DNA from: Pirellulaceae bacterium
Lineage (GTDB): Bacteria; Planctomycetota; Planctomycetia; Pirellulales; Pirellulaceae
Reading direction: 5' to 3'
NCBI GenBank assembly: GCA_028280445.1
Contig: JANQLU010000044.1
Coordinates: 1-41,396, forward strand
Length of the DNA stretch: 41,396 bases
Under the pieces are notes generated by a model. It ran no database searches and was not told the origin of the DNA. It saw only the letters and a list, made by a program, of their open reading frames with translations. The translations under genes were made by a program, and so were the position numbers. Within the stretch, counting starts at the first letter, position 1; the number at the start of each line of letters is the position of its first letter. This document shows, in pieces, positions 7,768-16,000 of this stretch.

Positions 7768-8670
7768 ATGAGACTTTTTCAATATGTTATTGCGCTGGCG
7801 ATGGTTTTGGTCGGCTTCCAGAATTCGTTATTGACGGCGCAAAACAGTAAAAAAATCTTGGTTTGTAGCACGACCCAAGTAGCAGATTTTGCCAGAAACG
7901 TCGTCGGCGATCGCTGGGTCGTCAAATGCGTTTTGGCGGCGGGTGAAGACCCTCACAAATACAAAACAACGATTGCCGACGCCAATATGGTCAAAGACGC
8001 CGATCTGTGCGCGCGAAACGGTTGGGATTTGGAAGGTAACAACTGGATGGAGACATTGGCCAAAACCGCCGGCAAAAAATTGGTGACCTGTGTCGACGGC
8101 ATCAAAGCCTTGGATGCTGACGAAGGCGATGGCGCGACCGTCAAAGATCCTCATGCCTGGATGGCGCCAAAAAACGCGGTGATCTATATCAGGAATATTT
8201 TAAAGGCGGTTTCCGAAGTCGATCCGGAAAACGCCGATGAATATAAAGCGCGGGCTGAACTGTATTTGTTCCAACTGCAATCGCTCGACAATTGGGCCAA
8301 AAAACAGATGAACCAAATCCCCGCCAACCGTCGGGTCCTGGTGACACATCACGATGCGTTTTCGTATTTCTGCAAGTCATACGGGTTCGTCGCCAAATCG
8401 CCGGGGCAATGGTCAACGGCTGACTTGGCAGGAATTTCAACGGCTCGCCGACGTGAAGTGACCAAGGCGATTCGTTCCCTGGGTGTCAAAGCGATTTTTG
8501 TTGAGACCACTTTGCAGAAAGATGTGATGAAACAGATCGCTACGGAAGCCGGGGTGAAAATCGGCGGCGAGCTCTATTCTGATTCGATGGGGCCCGAAGG
8601 CTCCGCTGGAGAAACGTATATCGGAATGATGCGTGAAAACATTTTGACGATTGTCAAAGCGCTCAAATAG
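7768..8670 (+). CDS. Metal-ion ABC transporter substrate-binding protein (TroA/ZnuA/YtgA-like)
   Basis: 300 residues, typical of cluster A-I metal-binding proteins. A signal peptide (about residues 1-24, ending near LLTAQ) exports it. Likely metal ligands are H63 (in GEDPHKY), H129 (in DPHAWM), H195 (in THHDAF) and D272 (in YSDSMG). Three histidines plus an aspartate is the TroA/ZnuA pattern; manganese-selective PsaA-type proteins have Glu at the third position. There is no His-rich loop of the kind found in many ZnuA proteins. The metal could be zinc, manganese or iron. It is the first gene of a four-gene operon with the ATPase and the permease-repressor fusion. The ribosome-binding site AAGAG is 5 nt before the ATG and overlaps the candidate operator. 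Confidence 0.93.
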   Translation: MRLFQYVIALAMVLVGFQNSLLTAQNSKKILVCSTTQVADFARNVVGDRWVVKCVLAAGEDPHKYKTTIADANMVKDADLCARNGWDLEGNNWMETLAKTAGKKLVTCVDGIKALDADEGDGATVKDPHAWMAPKNAVIYIRNILKAVSEVDPENADEYKARAELYLFQLQSLDNWAKKQMNQIPANRRVLVTHHDAFSYFCKSYGFVAKSPGQWSTADLAGISTARRREVTKAIRSLGVKAIFVETTLQKDVMKQIATEAGVKIGGELYSDSMGPEGSAGETYIGMMRENILTIVKALK

Positions 8671-8698
8671 TAAGCACATTTATTGAGATGGTTTGTCG

Positions 8699-9220
8699 AT
8701 GCGTCCGTTCATTGTATTGTTATTTGCGATCGCTGTGCTTGGCAGCTTGTATGGTTATTTGGCCATTGCCGAACGGCCCATCAAAGCCACGGAAGTCACC
8801 GACGTCGCGGCGACTGGAAAATTTACCGTCAAACTTACAATTCCGTTCGACGCCGTCGCTTCCGATTTTGATATCGATGATGTTGGGGAATCGTTGTCTG
8901 TTCAACTGGATGGAAAACTGTTGCTCCGCCGAACTGATTTAGTAAAACGTGGTGAAATAACAATTAATAACGTTCCCGGAGTCAAGCTGGGCAGAAACGA
9001 GTTTGTGGTTTCCGCGCAGCCGCAAACGGCGTCCAACGAATCATCCGGTTTTTCTCTCGAAGACAACGCAGCAGAGACAACCCCGATTCCCGTGCCCATA
9101 CGGATTCAAGTTTTTCGCGACGATATTCTGATTGGTGAAAAAACAACTTGGAATCAGCCCGGATTGCGCCTCGTTTCCACGATCATGGTTGACATCAAGC
9201 CCGAATTTGAGGCGGACTGA
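8699..9220 (+). CDS. Small exported protein of the metal-transport operon, unknown function
   Basis: 173 residues from the ATG at 8699, which is preceded by GAGATGG at 8685-8691; a TTG two codons earlier is less likely. An N-terminal hydrophobic segment (FIVLLFAIAVLGSLYGYLAI) acts as signal or anchor. The rest is beta-rich with no recognised motif: no cysteines, no histidine clusters and no lipobox. It begins 28 nt after the binding-protein gene and its stop is 2 nt before the ATPase start, so it is clearly co-transcribed and probably translationally coupled. Position suggests an accessory role in metal uptake. I do not recognise the family. Confidence 0.8.
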   Translation: MRPFIVLLFAIAVLGSLYGYLAIAERPIKATEVTDVAATGKFTVKLTIPFDAVASDFDIDDVGESLSVQLDGKLLLRRTDLVKRGEITINNVPGVKLGRNEFVVSAQPQTASNESSGFSLEDNAAETTPIPVPIRIQVFRDDILIGEKTTWNQPGLRLVSTIMVDIKPEFEAD

Positions 9221-9222
9221 CA

Positions 9223-10005
9223 ATGGCTGAAGCGTCAAATTCATCGTTTGCAATCGAAGTCGAAAACTTGACGGTCAGCTATGGCCCGGTGCCCGCGCTG
9301 CTGGATATTTCCGTTCAAATTCCAGCTGGACAATTGATTGGCGTCATCGGCCCCAATGGATCTGGAAAATCGACATTGATCAAATCGATTCTCGGTTTTG
9401 TCAAACCCGATTACGGCACGGTCAAATTGTTTGGTGAAGATTTGGAGCATGCCAAAGGTCATGTTGCTTACGTGCCGCAACGAGGCACAGTCGATTGGGA
9501 TTTTCCAATCACGGTTCGTGAAGTTGCCGTGATGGGCCGATATGGACATCAACCTTGGTGGCGCGATTTGTCTCGCGAAGATTACCGGATTGCCGATCAG
9601 GCGTTGGAAATGGTTCGCATGAGCGAATTTGCCAAACGGCAAATCGGACAGCTTTCAGGCGGTCAACAGCAGCGTGTGTTTATGGCGCGGGCTTTGGCCC
9701 AGGGCAGCGAGGTGCTGTTGTTGGATGAGCCGTTCGCCGGGGTCGACGCTGCCACGGAACAATCGATTCTGGATGTCCTGGAGGATACGAAACGCCAAGG
9801 CCGAACGTTGGTGGTCGTGCATCATGATTTAACAACCGCAGCCCAGTATTTCGATCAGTTGATTTTGCTGAAACAGCGAATGTTTGCTTTTGGGACACCG
9901 CAGCAAGTCTTGCACCCCGAACTGTTGAGCCAGGTCTATGAAGGCAAATTGCAAGTGTTTGTCGATTTGCCCCAAGTCGTGGAAAACTCGCGGAATGGGG
10001 TGTGA
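9223..10005 (+). CDS. Metal-ion ABC transporter ATP-binding protein (ZnuC/MntB/YtgB-like)
   Basis: 260 residues, the normal length. Walker A is GPNGSGKST (about residues 43-51), the signature is LSGGQQQRVFMARAL, Walker B is VLLLDEPFAGVD, and the switch histidine follows in VVVHHDL. FPITVREVAVMGRYGH matches the metal-importer subgroup. It powers import of the metal delivered by the binding protein of the same operon. The ATG is 2 nt after the preceding stop, with GAGG upstream. Its TGA at 10003-10005 lies just before the permease ATG, which suggests translational coupling. Confidence 0.95.
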   Translation: MAEASNSSFAIEVENLTVSYGPVPALLDISVQIPAGQLIGVIGPNGSGKSTLIKSILGFVKPDYGTVKLFGEDLEHAKGHVAYVPQRGTVDWDFPITVREVAVMGRYGHQPWWRDLSREDYRIADQALEMVRMSEFAKRQIGQLSGGQQQRVFMARALAQGSEVLLLDEPFAGVDAATEQSILDVLEDTKRQGRTLVVVHHDLTTAAQYFDQLILLKQRMFAFGTPQQVLHPELLSQVYEGKLQVFVDLPQVVENSRNGV

Positions 10006-10007
10006 CA

Positions 10008-11522
10008 ATGTTCGAAAGCATCCAGGAATTCCACGCGGTCAACGGCGTATTTATCAAATCCATTATTGCCGGAACTTTTGTCGCCGCTGCCTGCGGCATG
10101 ATGGGCTGTTTTATCATTCTCCGTAAATTGTCGTTTTTGTCCGACGCGTTGGCCCATGCCATGTTGACCGGAGTCATCGCCGGTTACCTGTTGATCAAGA
10201 TTTTGTTCGGGACCGAACCTGAAGTTCCCGCGATGGTCATCGGCGCACTGCTGTCAGGCATTTTCACCGTCATGATGATCAGTTTTGTGACTCGCGTTTC
10301 ACGGATCAAACAAGATACAGCGATCGGCATCATGTACACCGGCATCTTTGCTGTGGGCGGATTTGTGCTTTCGATGAAATCGTTTGGCAGATTCATCCAC
10401 AAGGATCTCTACCATTTAATCATTGGTGATGTTCTGGCCGTTTCTAATTCCGAGTTGTGGATGCTGGCCATAATTTTAATCATCGTGTTTGCCTTTGTGA
10501 CGCTGTTGTTTCGGCATTTGCAATTGACCAGTTTTGATCCGATCATGGCCGCGGCCATTGGTGTTCCGGTTCTGGCAGTCGAATACGGTTTGACTATATG
10601 CACTTCACTGGTGGTCGTGGGTGGCGTGACGATCGTTGGTGTCATTCTCGTCGTCGCGTTGATGATCACGCCAGCCGCCGCTGCATATTTGTTGTTTGAT
10701 CGCCTCAAGCCGATGTTGTTTGCTTCAGCCGCCATTGGCATTGTTTCGTTTTGGCTCGGTTATGTTGTTGCGTTCTATGCTGGTGTGGCACCAGGTTCGG
10801 CCGTTGTCGTGACTTTGACTTGTATTTTCCTGATCGTGCTAACGGTCGCACCAAGGTATGGCTTGATTGCGGATTGGCTGCGGAAAAAACAAATGGTGCC
10901 ACAACCGATCGTCGAAGACATTTTGGGCAGTATCTTAAAAACGAAAGATCATCGCGATTGGGAAGCCAACGTTTTAAAACATGTTGGCGGCAGCCGTGGC
11001 CGAATCACCAACGCGATCCGAGCGCTCGTCCGCCAAGACATGCTGGAGCTACAAGACGGTCAATTGGCGTTGACCGAAAAAGGTCGTAAAGAAGCCATTC
11101 GCTTGCGCCGCGCTCATCGTTTGTGGGAAACCTACCTGGAGCAGACTGGCACACCGGCCGAGAAACTTCATGAAACAGCACACGTCTTGGAACACGTCAA
11201 CGATCGCGTTGCCTTGGATTATCTGGACGACAAACTGGGGCACCCGATTCAGGATCCTCACGGTAGCGAAATTCCCGAAGATGAACGTGTGTTGAAACCT
11301 GGGCAACAAGTTTTGTTGAGCAAATTGCGCGCAGGACACCGCGGCAAAGTTGTTGAGATCGGCAAAAATTTGCAAGTGATTCAATTGACCCGAGGAACCA
11401 TGGTTCAAGTCGGGCCGCGACAAGACAACGGACAAATCTGGACCGTGACAACCGCCGACCAACAAGAATTACGCTTGACCCACGACCAAGCCGATGAGGT
11501 CAAAGTGGAGATAGTTGAATAG
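10008..11522 (+). CDS. Metal-ion ABC permease fused to a DtxR-family metal-dependent repressor (YtgCR-like)
   Basis: 504 residues from ATG 10008; GTG at 10002 is an alternative. Residues about 1-282 form an ABC-3 permease with multiple helices and VVVGGVTIVGVILVVALMI near the end. Residues about 300-365 look like a winged helix (GGSRGRITNAIRALVRQDML then LALTEKGRKEA). Residues about 365-425 match the DtxR metal-binding/dimerisation domain: H370 and E374 (HRLWE), H388, then H392, E395 and H396 in LHETAHVLEHV, followed by LGHPIQDPHGSEIP. Residues about 430-504 look like the FeoA/SH3-like C-terminal domain. His at 392 replaces the Cys of DtxR and the Glu of MntR. In Chlamydia the equivalent YtgCR fusion is cleaved to release an iron-dependent repressor of its own operon; the same logic is plausible here. 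The stop codon lies inside a palindromic repeat. Confidence 0.92.
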   Translation: MFESIQEFHAVNGVFIKSIIAGTFVAAACGMMGCFIILRKLSFLSDALAHAMLTGVIAGYLLIKILFGTEPEVPAMVIGALLSGIFTVMMISFVTRVSRIKQDTAIGIMYTGIFAVGGFVLSMKSFGRFIHKDLYHLIIGDVLAVSNSELWMLAIILIIVFAFVTLLFRHLQLTSFDPIMAAAIGVPVLAVEYGLTICTSLVVVGGVTIVGVILVVALMITPAAAAYLLFDRLKPMLFASAAIGIVSFWLGYVVAFYAGVAPGSAVVVTLTCIFLIVLTVAPRYGLIADWLRKKQMVPQPIVEDILGSILKTKDHRDWEANVLKHVGGSRGRITNAIRALVRQDMLELQDGQLALTEKGRKEAIRLRRAHRLWETYLEQTGTPAEKLHETAHVLEHVNDRVALDYLDDKLGHPIQDPHGSEIPEDERVLKPGQQVLLSKLRAGHRGKVVEIGKNLQVIQLTRGTMVQVGPRQDNGQIWTVTTADQQELRLTHDQADEVKVEIVE

Positions 11523-11604
11523 GTTGTAGGTGGTAGGTTGTAGGGAGTAGTGGGAACCGGCCCTACCCTGATACTACAACCTACCTGCTACCACCTACTA
11601 CCTA
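11520..11604. repeat. Long imperfect palindrome spanning both stop codons of convergent genes
   Basis: The left arm (11520-11550) is built of GTAGGTGGTAGG-type words, and the right arm (11572-11604) is its imperfect reverse complement. The first 17 nt of each outer arm pair with one mismatch, and inner GTTGTAG/CTACAAC segments also pair. The centre holds a half copy (11551-11566) of the repeat family with ACCGGCCCTAC. The outermost TAG of each arm is the stop codon of the gene running into it (10008-11522 plus, 11602-12951 minus). It probably acts as a bidirectional terminator or 3'-end stabiliser, although no T-run is present. Confidence 0.75.
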
Positions 11605-12951
11605 TCCAGATAGCGCCCATTTGAAGATTTCGGATAGCTTGGGTGTTTTGCCTTGCCAGAGGATGCCGATTCGGAAAATGCGTGAGGCGACGAAAACTCC
11701 TAATAGCGTACAAGCGGCTAACAGGATTACGCCGACAATGGGCTGCCAAACGGGAATGGTTTGTGATGTCGAAAGTCGTAACATCATCATGGTCGGAATG
11801 GCTGGTGGGAAAAACGAAAACAAAGTTGCCAGGCGGCCATTGGGTTCCTGAACGGCAAATAGCCAAACGAACATGGGGCTCATTTTCAGCATCCATACCG
11901 GCAGCAACATCGACTGAGCTTCCTTGAGTTGAGTGACTGATGCGCCGACGGCCATAAACAGCGAGGCATAAAACATCACGCCCAAAACCTGAAAGACGAC
12001 AAACCACGGTGCAATGTGAAACGGAATGTACTCGCCCCAACCGCGAGAAATGACAACCACAATCGTGCCGAGAAAATAGATGGCGAATACAGTCAATGAT
12101 CCAGCGACGGTCCCAATTAATTTTCCTGCCATCAGTTGAAATGGGTTTGCGCTGCCCAATAATACTTCGGCGATCCGCTGCGATTTTTCTTCGAGCACAC
12201 TTTCCAACATTGGTTGCGAGGAAAGAAAAATGACCATAAACATCAGCATCATAATGGCCATTGGCAATATCAATGTGACATAAACGTTCTTGGATTCTTC
12301 GGTCTGCAAACCGCCTTCGGTCGAACGTTTGACAAGCCCTTTCGGTTGCAAAGGAGTTGGCATACTGGCGATGCGAACTTTTTCAGCATCCAAATCCAAT
12401 TTTTGCATGCGCAAAATTTTGACTTTTTCACTCACCACCGATTGAATCCAGGAGCGCGCATTTGAAATAGTCGAATCTTGCGAATAAAACTTGCATTGAG
12501 GAATGCCGTCGCCAATTTTGTCCAGACCTTGAGGCAACTCCACGAACGCGTACAACTCACCGTTACGAATTTGTTCCGACAATTCAAATCGTTTTTCGTC
12601 ATCAAACGGGTCGGCATCGATTCGCCTGAATTCAAACAGATTTCTTGGAACCCCAATCGATTCCATCTCGTCTTTTTTTGAATTTTTGTTGTTGCGGTTG
12701 TCCGGTGAGTTGCCTGATTCGACAAGTTGCCCTTGGGCCCGAGCTTGCTGGATGATGGAGTCGTAAAATTGATTGCCTGGATCGTAAATGGCAATTTTTT
12801 TAGTTTCTGACGCACCCGCTTTTTGCAGCAGATAGGCGGCCGCCATCCCGCCGAACATCAGCACCGGCATGATGGCAATTGAAATCAAAAATGCTTTGGT
12901 GGCGACCATCGCACGATATTCTCTGATGGCGATCGTCAATATTTTTCGCAT
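11602..12951 (-). CDS. ABC-2 type transporter permease (NatB-like)
   Basis: 449 residues. The first membrane helix (about residues 20-42) is preceded by KILTIAIREYRAMVATKAF, the usual entry of ABC-2 permeases that export ions, drugs or lipids. A large extracytoplasmic region (about 45-215) follows, with asparagine-rich and charged stretches. Five or so helices (about 225-430) then include the conserved LLGSANPFQLMAGKLIG. The predicted partner ATPase is not adjacent: the upstream neighbour is divergent and the downstream one convergent. Substrate unknown. The ATG has no clear ribosome-binding site. Confidence 0.85.
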   Translation of the reverse strand: MRKILTIAIREYRAMVATKAFLISIAIMPVLMFGGMAAAYLLQKAGASETKKIAIYDPGNQFYDSIIQQARAQGQLVESGNSPDNRNNKNSKKDEMESIGVPRNLFEFRRIDADPFDDEKRFELSEQIRNGELYAFVELPQGLDKIGDGIPQCKFYSQDSTISNARSWIQSVVSEKVKILRMQKLDLDAEKVRIASMPTPLQPKGLVKRSTEGGLQTEESKNVYVTLILPMAIMMLMFMVIFLSSQPMLESVLEEKSQRIAEVLLGSANPFQLMAGKLIGTVAGSLTVFAIYFLGTIVVVISRGWGEYIPFHIAPWFVVFQVLGVMFYASLFMAVGASVTQLKEAQSMLLPVWMLKMSPMFVWLFAVQEPNGRLATLFSFFPPAIPTMMMLRLSTSQTIPVWQPIVGVILLAACTLLGVFVASRIFRIGILWQGKTPKLSEIFKWALSG

Positions 12952-13063
12952 ATCAGGTTACTTTCCGTACGAATGTAGTGTGTCGTTTTTTGTTGAGTTA
13001 ATTTTAGGTGTGGTTAGGAGATTGATCGCATTCCAATCGGTCAATGTTTTCAATTGGTAGGTT

Positions 13064-13078
13064 GGGTGCCACTGGCCA
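13064..13078 (+). repeat. Partial copy of the GGGTGCCACTGGC repeat, copy C3
   Basis: GGGTGCCACTGGCCA matches the left half of the repeat at 19453-19475; the right arm is missing. It lies in the 267-nt divergent region between the ABC-2 permease and the NamZ-fusion genes. No other feature is evident there except AT-rich sequence. Confidence 0.5.
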
Positions 13079-13218
13079 ATCAATAATCGCAAAAACGACT
13101 ACTTTTCGCAAGTAATCGATGACGCGGAGCGGATTGACTACTGCGCATCGCGAACAACGAAAACTAAAATAAGTTTTGCTTTATTGTGATTTTTGACAGT
13201 GGTTTATTTGGTGGCGCC

Positions 13219-15510
13219 ATGCGATTTCTTGTAACAGCGATCATTGTGCTGGTCTTCACCGGTGGATTGTCAAATGGGAGTTCGCTCCACAGTCAGACTT
13301 ATTCGCAAAAAACCCGACTGCGAACCATCGAAAAAATTATTGCTGACGGAATCCGGCGAAAACGGATGCCGGGCTGTGTTGTCGTCATCGGTTCTCGGGA
13401 TCAAATCCTTTATCGTCGCGCGTTTGGCCGTCGGCAGATTGTTCCCACGGCACAGGCAATGACGATCGATACCGTATTTGATCTAGCGTCACTGACCAAG
13501 CCAATTGCGACCGCAACATCGGTTATGAAACTTGCCGCCGACGGCAAAATCAAAATATCTGATTCGGCAGCAAAATATTGGCCAGAGTTTGCCGCAAATG
13601 GAAAACGTAATGTTACCGTCGAACAATTGTTGCTGCATACCAGTGGATTAATCGCCGACAATTCACTGAACGACTACCGCAACGGTATGCGTGAAGCGAT
13701 GAAAAAAGTTGCGAATCAAAAACTGGTTGCCAAACCAGGTGAAAGATTTATTTATTCTGATGTCGGCTACATTGCGTTGGCCGAAATTGTCCGCCGCATA
13801 TCCGGCAAAACACTCGAAAAATTTACGCAGGAAAATATTTTCAAACCGCTACAAATGAATGATACGATGTTTACGCCGCGAGAGGTGCTGGTCAAACGAG
13901 CGGCCCCAGCTGATCGACGCGACGGCAAATGGATCAAAGGAGTGGTTCACGATCCCCGTGCGTTTCACATGAACGGAGTCGCAGGACACGCCGGGCTGTT
14001 TTCGACGGCGGATGATCTGGCGAAATATTGTCGCGCGATGCTTTCAATGACCTCGACGTCGGAATCCGGGCAAAGCTCTATTTTGCCGCGGCGGCAGATT
14101 CGCGAAATGATTCGCCCGCGAAAAATTCCAACGGGTTCTCGGACGTGGGGCTGGGATCACCAAACCGGTTATTCGACGAACCGCGGCGACCTGTTTTCAA
14201 AATCGGCGTTTGGACATGGCGGATTCACCGGGACGGCCGTTTGGATCGACCCAGATCAAGATTTGTTTGTCATATTTCTTAGCAATCGACTGCATCCCGA
14301 TGGGCGGGGTTCTGTGAATCGGTTGATCGGACGGATCTGTTCGATCGCTTCGGCGACATTTGCGAAAACCAAATCCGACTACCGAGTACTGAACGGCATC
14401 GATGTTTTGAAAGCTGACAATTTTCGAATCCTGCGCGGAAAACGTGTTGGTCTGATTACCAACCAGACGGGCATCGATGCTGCGGGCCGTTCGACGATCG
14501 AAATTCTGCACCAATCAAAACAGGTTAATCTGGTCGCTCTGTTCAGTCCCGAGCACGGAATTTTGGGGAAACAAGATCAACATGTTAATGATGCCATCGA
14601 TAAAAAAACGGGTTTAAAAATCCATAGCCTCTATGGCAAATCGAAAAAACCTGACAAAGCGTCGCTGCAAAAAATCGATGTGCTTGTTTTTGATATTCAA
14701 GATATCGGAACCCGATTTTATACGTACATGTCGACCATGTGTTTGGCCATGCGGGCTGCGAGCGAAATGGACATTGATTTTGTTGTTTTGGATCGGCCCA
14801 ACCCGGTCAATGGTGTCGACGTGTCGGGTCCAGTTCTGGATGCGGGCGCAGAGTCGTTTGTCGGTATTCAACGAGTGTCGATTCGCCACGGTATGACCGC
14901 TGGTGAATTAGCGCTGATGTATGCCACGGAACAAAAATTGCGACGAAAACCAACGATTGTCAAAATGAAAGGTTGGAAACGGACGGCTTGGTTGGACCAA
15001 ATCAACAGCCGTTGGGTCAATCCGTCGCCCAATATTCGCAATTTAAACCAAGCGACGATCTATCCGGGACTCGGCATGTTGGAGACAACGAATATTTCCG
15101 TTGGCCGTGGCACCGATAGTCCGTTCGAAATATTCGGGGCGCCATGGATCAATGGCTCCGACCTGGCAAAACGACTACGACGTCATGGGCGTGGGGTTTC
15201 GTTTGTTCCGACAACATTCACACCGCAGTCCAGCAAATTCGCCGGGCAAATGTGTTTTGGAGTTCAAATCATCATCACCAATCGCGACCAATTTGACCCA
15301 GTCGAAACAGGAATCCAGATGGCGTTGGCTCTCAAACAACTTTATCCGCGGCAATGGCAAACTCAATCGCTGAATCGTCTGATTGGAAACCGTGAAATGG
15401 TACGCTTGATCCGACAGCAACGCCCCAGTCACGAAATCCAAAAAGCGTATCAGGCGGAGTTGGAAAAATTCAAAAAGCGACGCGAGAAATTCTTGCTTTA
15501 TAACCAATAA
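13219..15510 (+). CDS. Serine hydrolase (beta-lactamase fold, AmiE-like) fused to NamZ-type exo-muramidase (DUF1343)
   Basis: 763 residues from ATG 13219; the frame is open to a GTG at 13186, but the ATG is followed directly by a clean signal peptide (FLVTAIIVLVFTGGL). The N-terminal half has the class C beta-lactamase/penicillin-binding-protein signatures SLTK (S91, K94), YSD (Y179) and HGG (H333). The C-terminal half (about residues 395-760) is DUF1343: GLITNQTGID, FSPEHGILG (Glu near 445) and DIQDIGTRFYTY. In Bacillus subtilis the neighbouring ybbE and ybbC genes encode AmiE (N-acetylmuramyl-L-alanine amidase) and NamZ (exo-N-acetylmuramidase, GH171) for muropeptide recycling; here the two folds are one exported polypeptide. 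Amidase versus esterase activity of the first half is uncertain. Confidence 0.9.
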   Translation: MRFLVTAIIVLVFTGGLSNGSSLHSQTYSQKTRLRTIEKIIADGIRRKRMPGCVVVIGSRDQILYRRAFGRRQIVPTAQAMTIDTVFDLASLTKPIATATSVMKLAADGKIKISDSAAKYWPEFAANGKRNVTVEQLLLHTSGLIADNSLNDYRNGMREAMKKVANQKLVAKPGERFIYSDVGYIALAEIVRRISGKTLEKFTQENIFKPLQMNDTMFTPREVLVKRAAPADRRDGKWIKGVVHDPRAFHMNGVAGHAGLFSTADDLAKYCRAMLSMTSTSESGQSSILPRRQIREMIRPRKIPTGSRTWGWDHQTGYSTNRGDLFSKSAFGHGGFTGTAVWIDPDQDLFVIFLSNRLHPDGRGSVNRLIGRICSIASATFAKTKSDYRVLNGIDVLKADNFRILRGKRVGLITNQTGIDAAGRSTIEILHQSKQVNLVALFSPEHGILGKQDQHVNDAIDKKTGLKIHSLYGKSKKPDKASLQKIDVLVFDIQDIGTRFYTYMSTMCLAMRAASEMDIDFVVLDRPNPVNGVDVSGPVLDAGAESFVGIQRVSIRHGMTAGELALMYATEQKLRRKPTIVKMKGWKRTAWLDQINSRWVNPSPNIRNLNQATIYPGLGMLETTNISVGRGTDSPFEIFGAPWINGSDLAKRLRRHGRGVSFVPTTFTPQSSKFAGQMCFGVQIIITNRDQFDPVETGIQMALALKQLYPRQWQTQSLNRLIGNREMVRLIRQQRPSHEIQKAYQAELEKFKKRREKFLLYNQ

Positions 15511-15516
15511 CATTCA

Positions 15517-15543
15517 TTCGGTCGCTCCCGACGGAATTTTTTT
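15517..15543 (+). terminator. Intrinsic terminator after the hydrolase/NamZ gene
   Basis: TTCGGTCG (15517-15524) pairs with CGACGGAA (15529-15536) apart from one internal G-G mismatch, with a 4-nt loop, followed by seven T (15537-15543). It begins 7 nt after the stop codon at 15510. Confidence 0.75.
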
Positions 15544-15776
15544 CACTGCGGCCTGGAGATTTTTTCGAGGTTGGGCAGCCTGTCGATAAATTCATTTCTC
15601 AAATACGCAACGAGGCAGGAAGCACCAGTTATCGGTTGCGTTTTGTAGAAATCTTGAAGACGTGAAATTTGCATAAATCCGTTGCTTGCAATCGTCACCG
15701 TGCTACGTTTTCTCGTGGTGATTTAACGTCACCCGTAAGAGATTGGCGCCCAACCGCCGCTGCTCTAATCTCAAGT

Positions 15777-15857
15777 GCGAAGCGTGAGCGAGCGACCACA
15801 AACCGTACTGATGCGTTGCGGAACACGGTCCCTCGCTCACGCTTCGGGTTTTGATTT
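15777..15857. repeat. Inverted repeat, copy D1
   Basis: The left arm, around GAAGCGTGAGCGAG (15779-15792), pairs with CTCGCTCACGCTTC (15832-15845). The right end continues into GGGTTTTGATTT. The same element recurs at 19618-19699 with the other end carrying AAATCAAAACCC. Arms of about 20 nt flank a loop of about 30 nt that is not conserved. Confidence 0.75.
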
Positions 15858-16000
15858 CCTCGCCAACACTTATTGGCTCACAACCCGAAATTAAAAACGT
15901 TTGAGCAACGAACTGGATGACGTTTCGTTTCCTGCCCACAGAACAATCCAGTTGCAACAAAATGCAAACATGACCTCGAAATAAATTAAGGGCAGAATCA

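Larger units (their letters stand above)
15511..16000. other. Intergenic region with terminator and repeat copy D1
   Basis: This 490-nt gap holds the intrinsic terminator of the preceding gene (15517-15543) and an inverted repeat (15777-15857). The last 140 nt should contain the promoter of the UDP-glucose dehydrogenase gene, but none is clear enough to call. Short open frames here overlap the repeat and look random. Confidence 0.6.

Noticed and set aside
15669..15854. Small open frame in the gap before ugd
   Set aside because: It coincides with inverted repeat D1; the repeat explains the open frame and no start signal is present.
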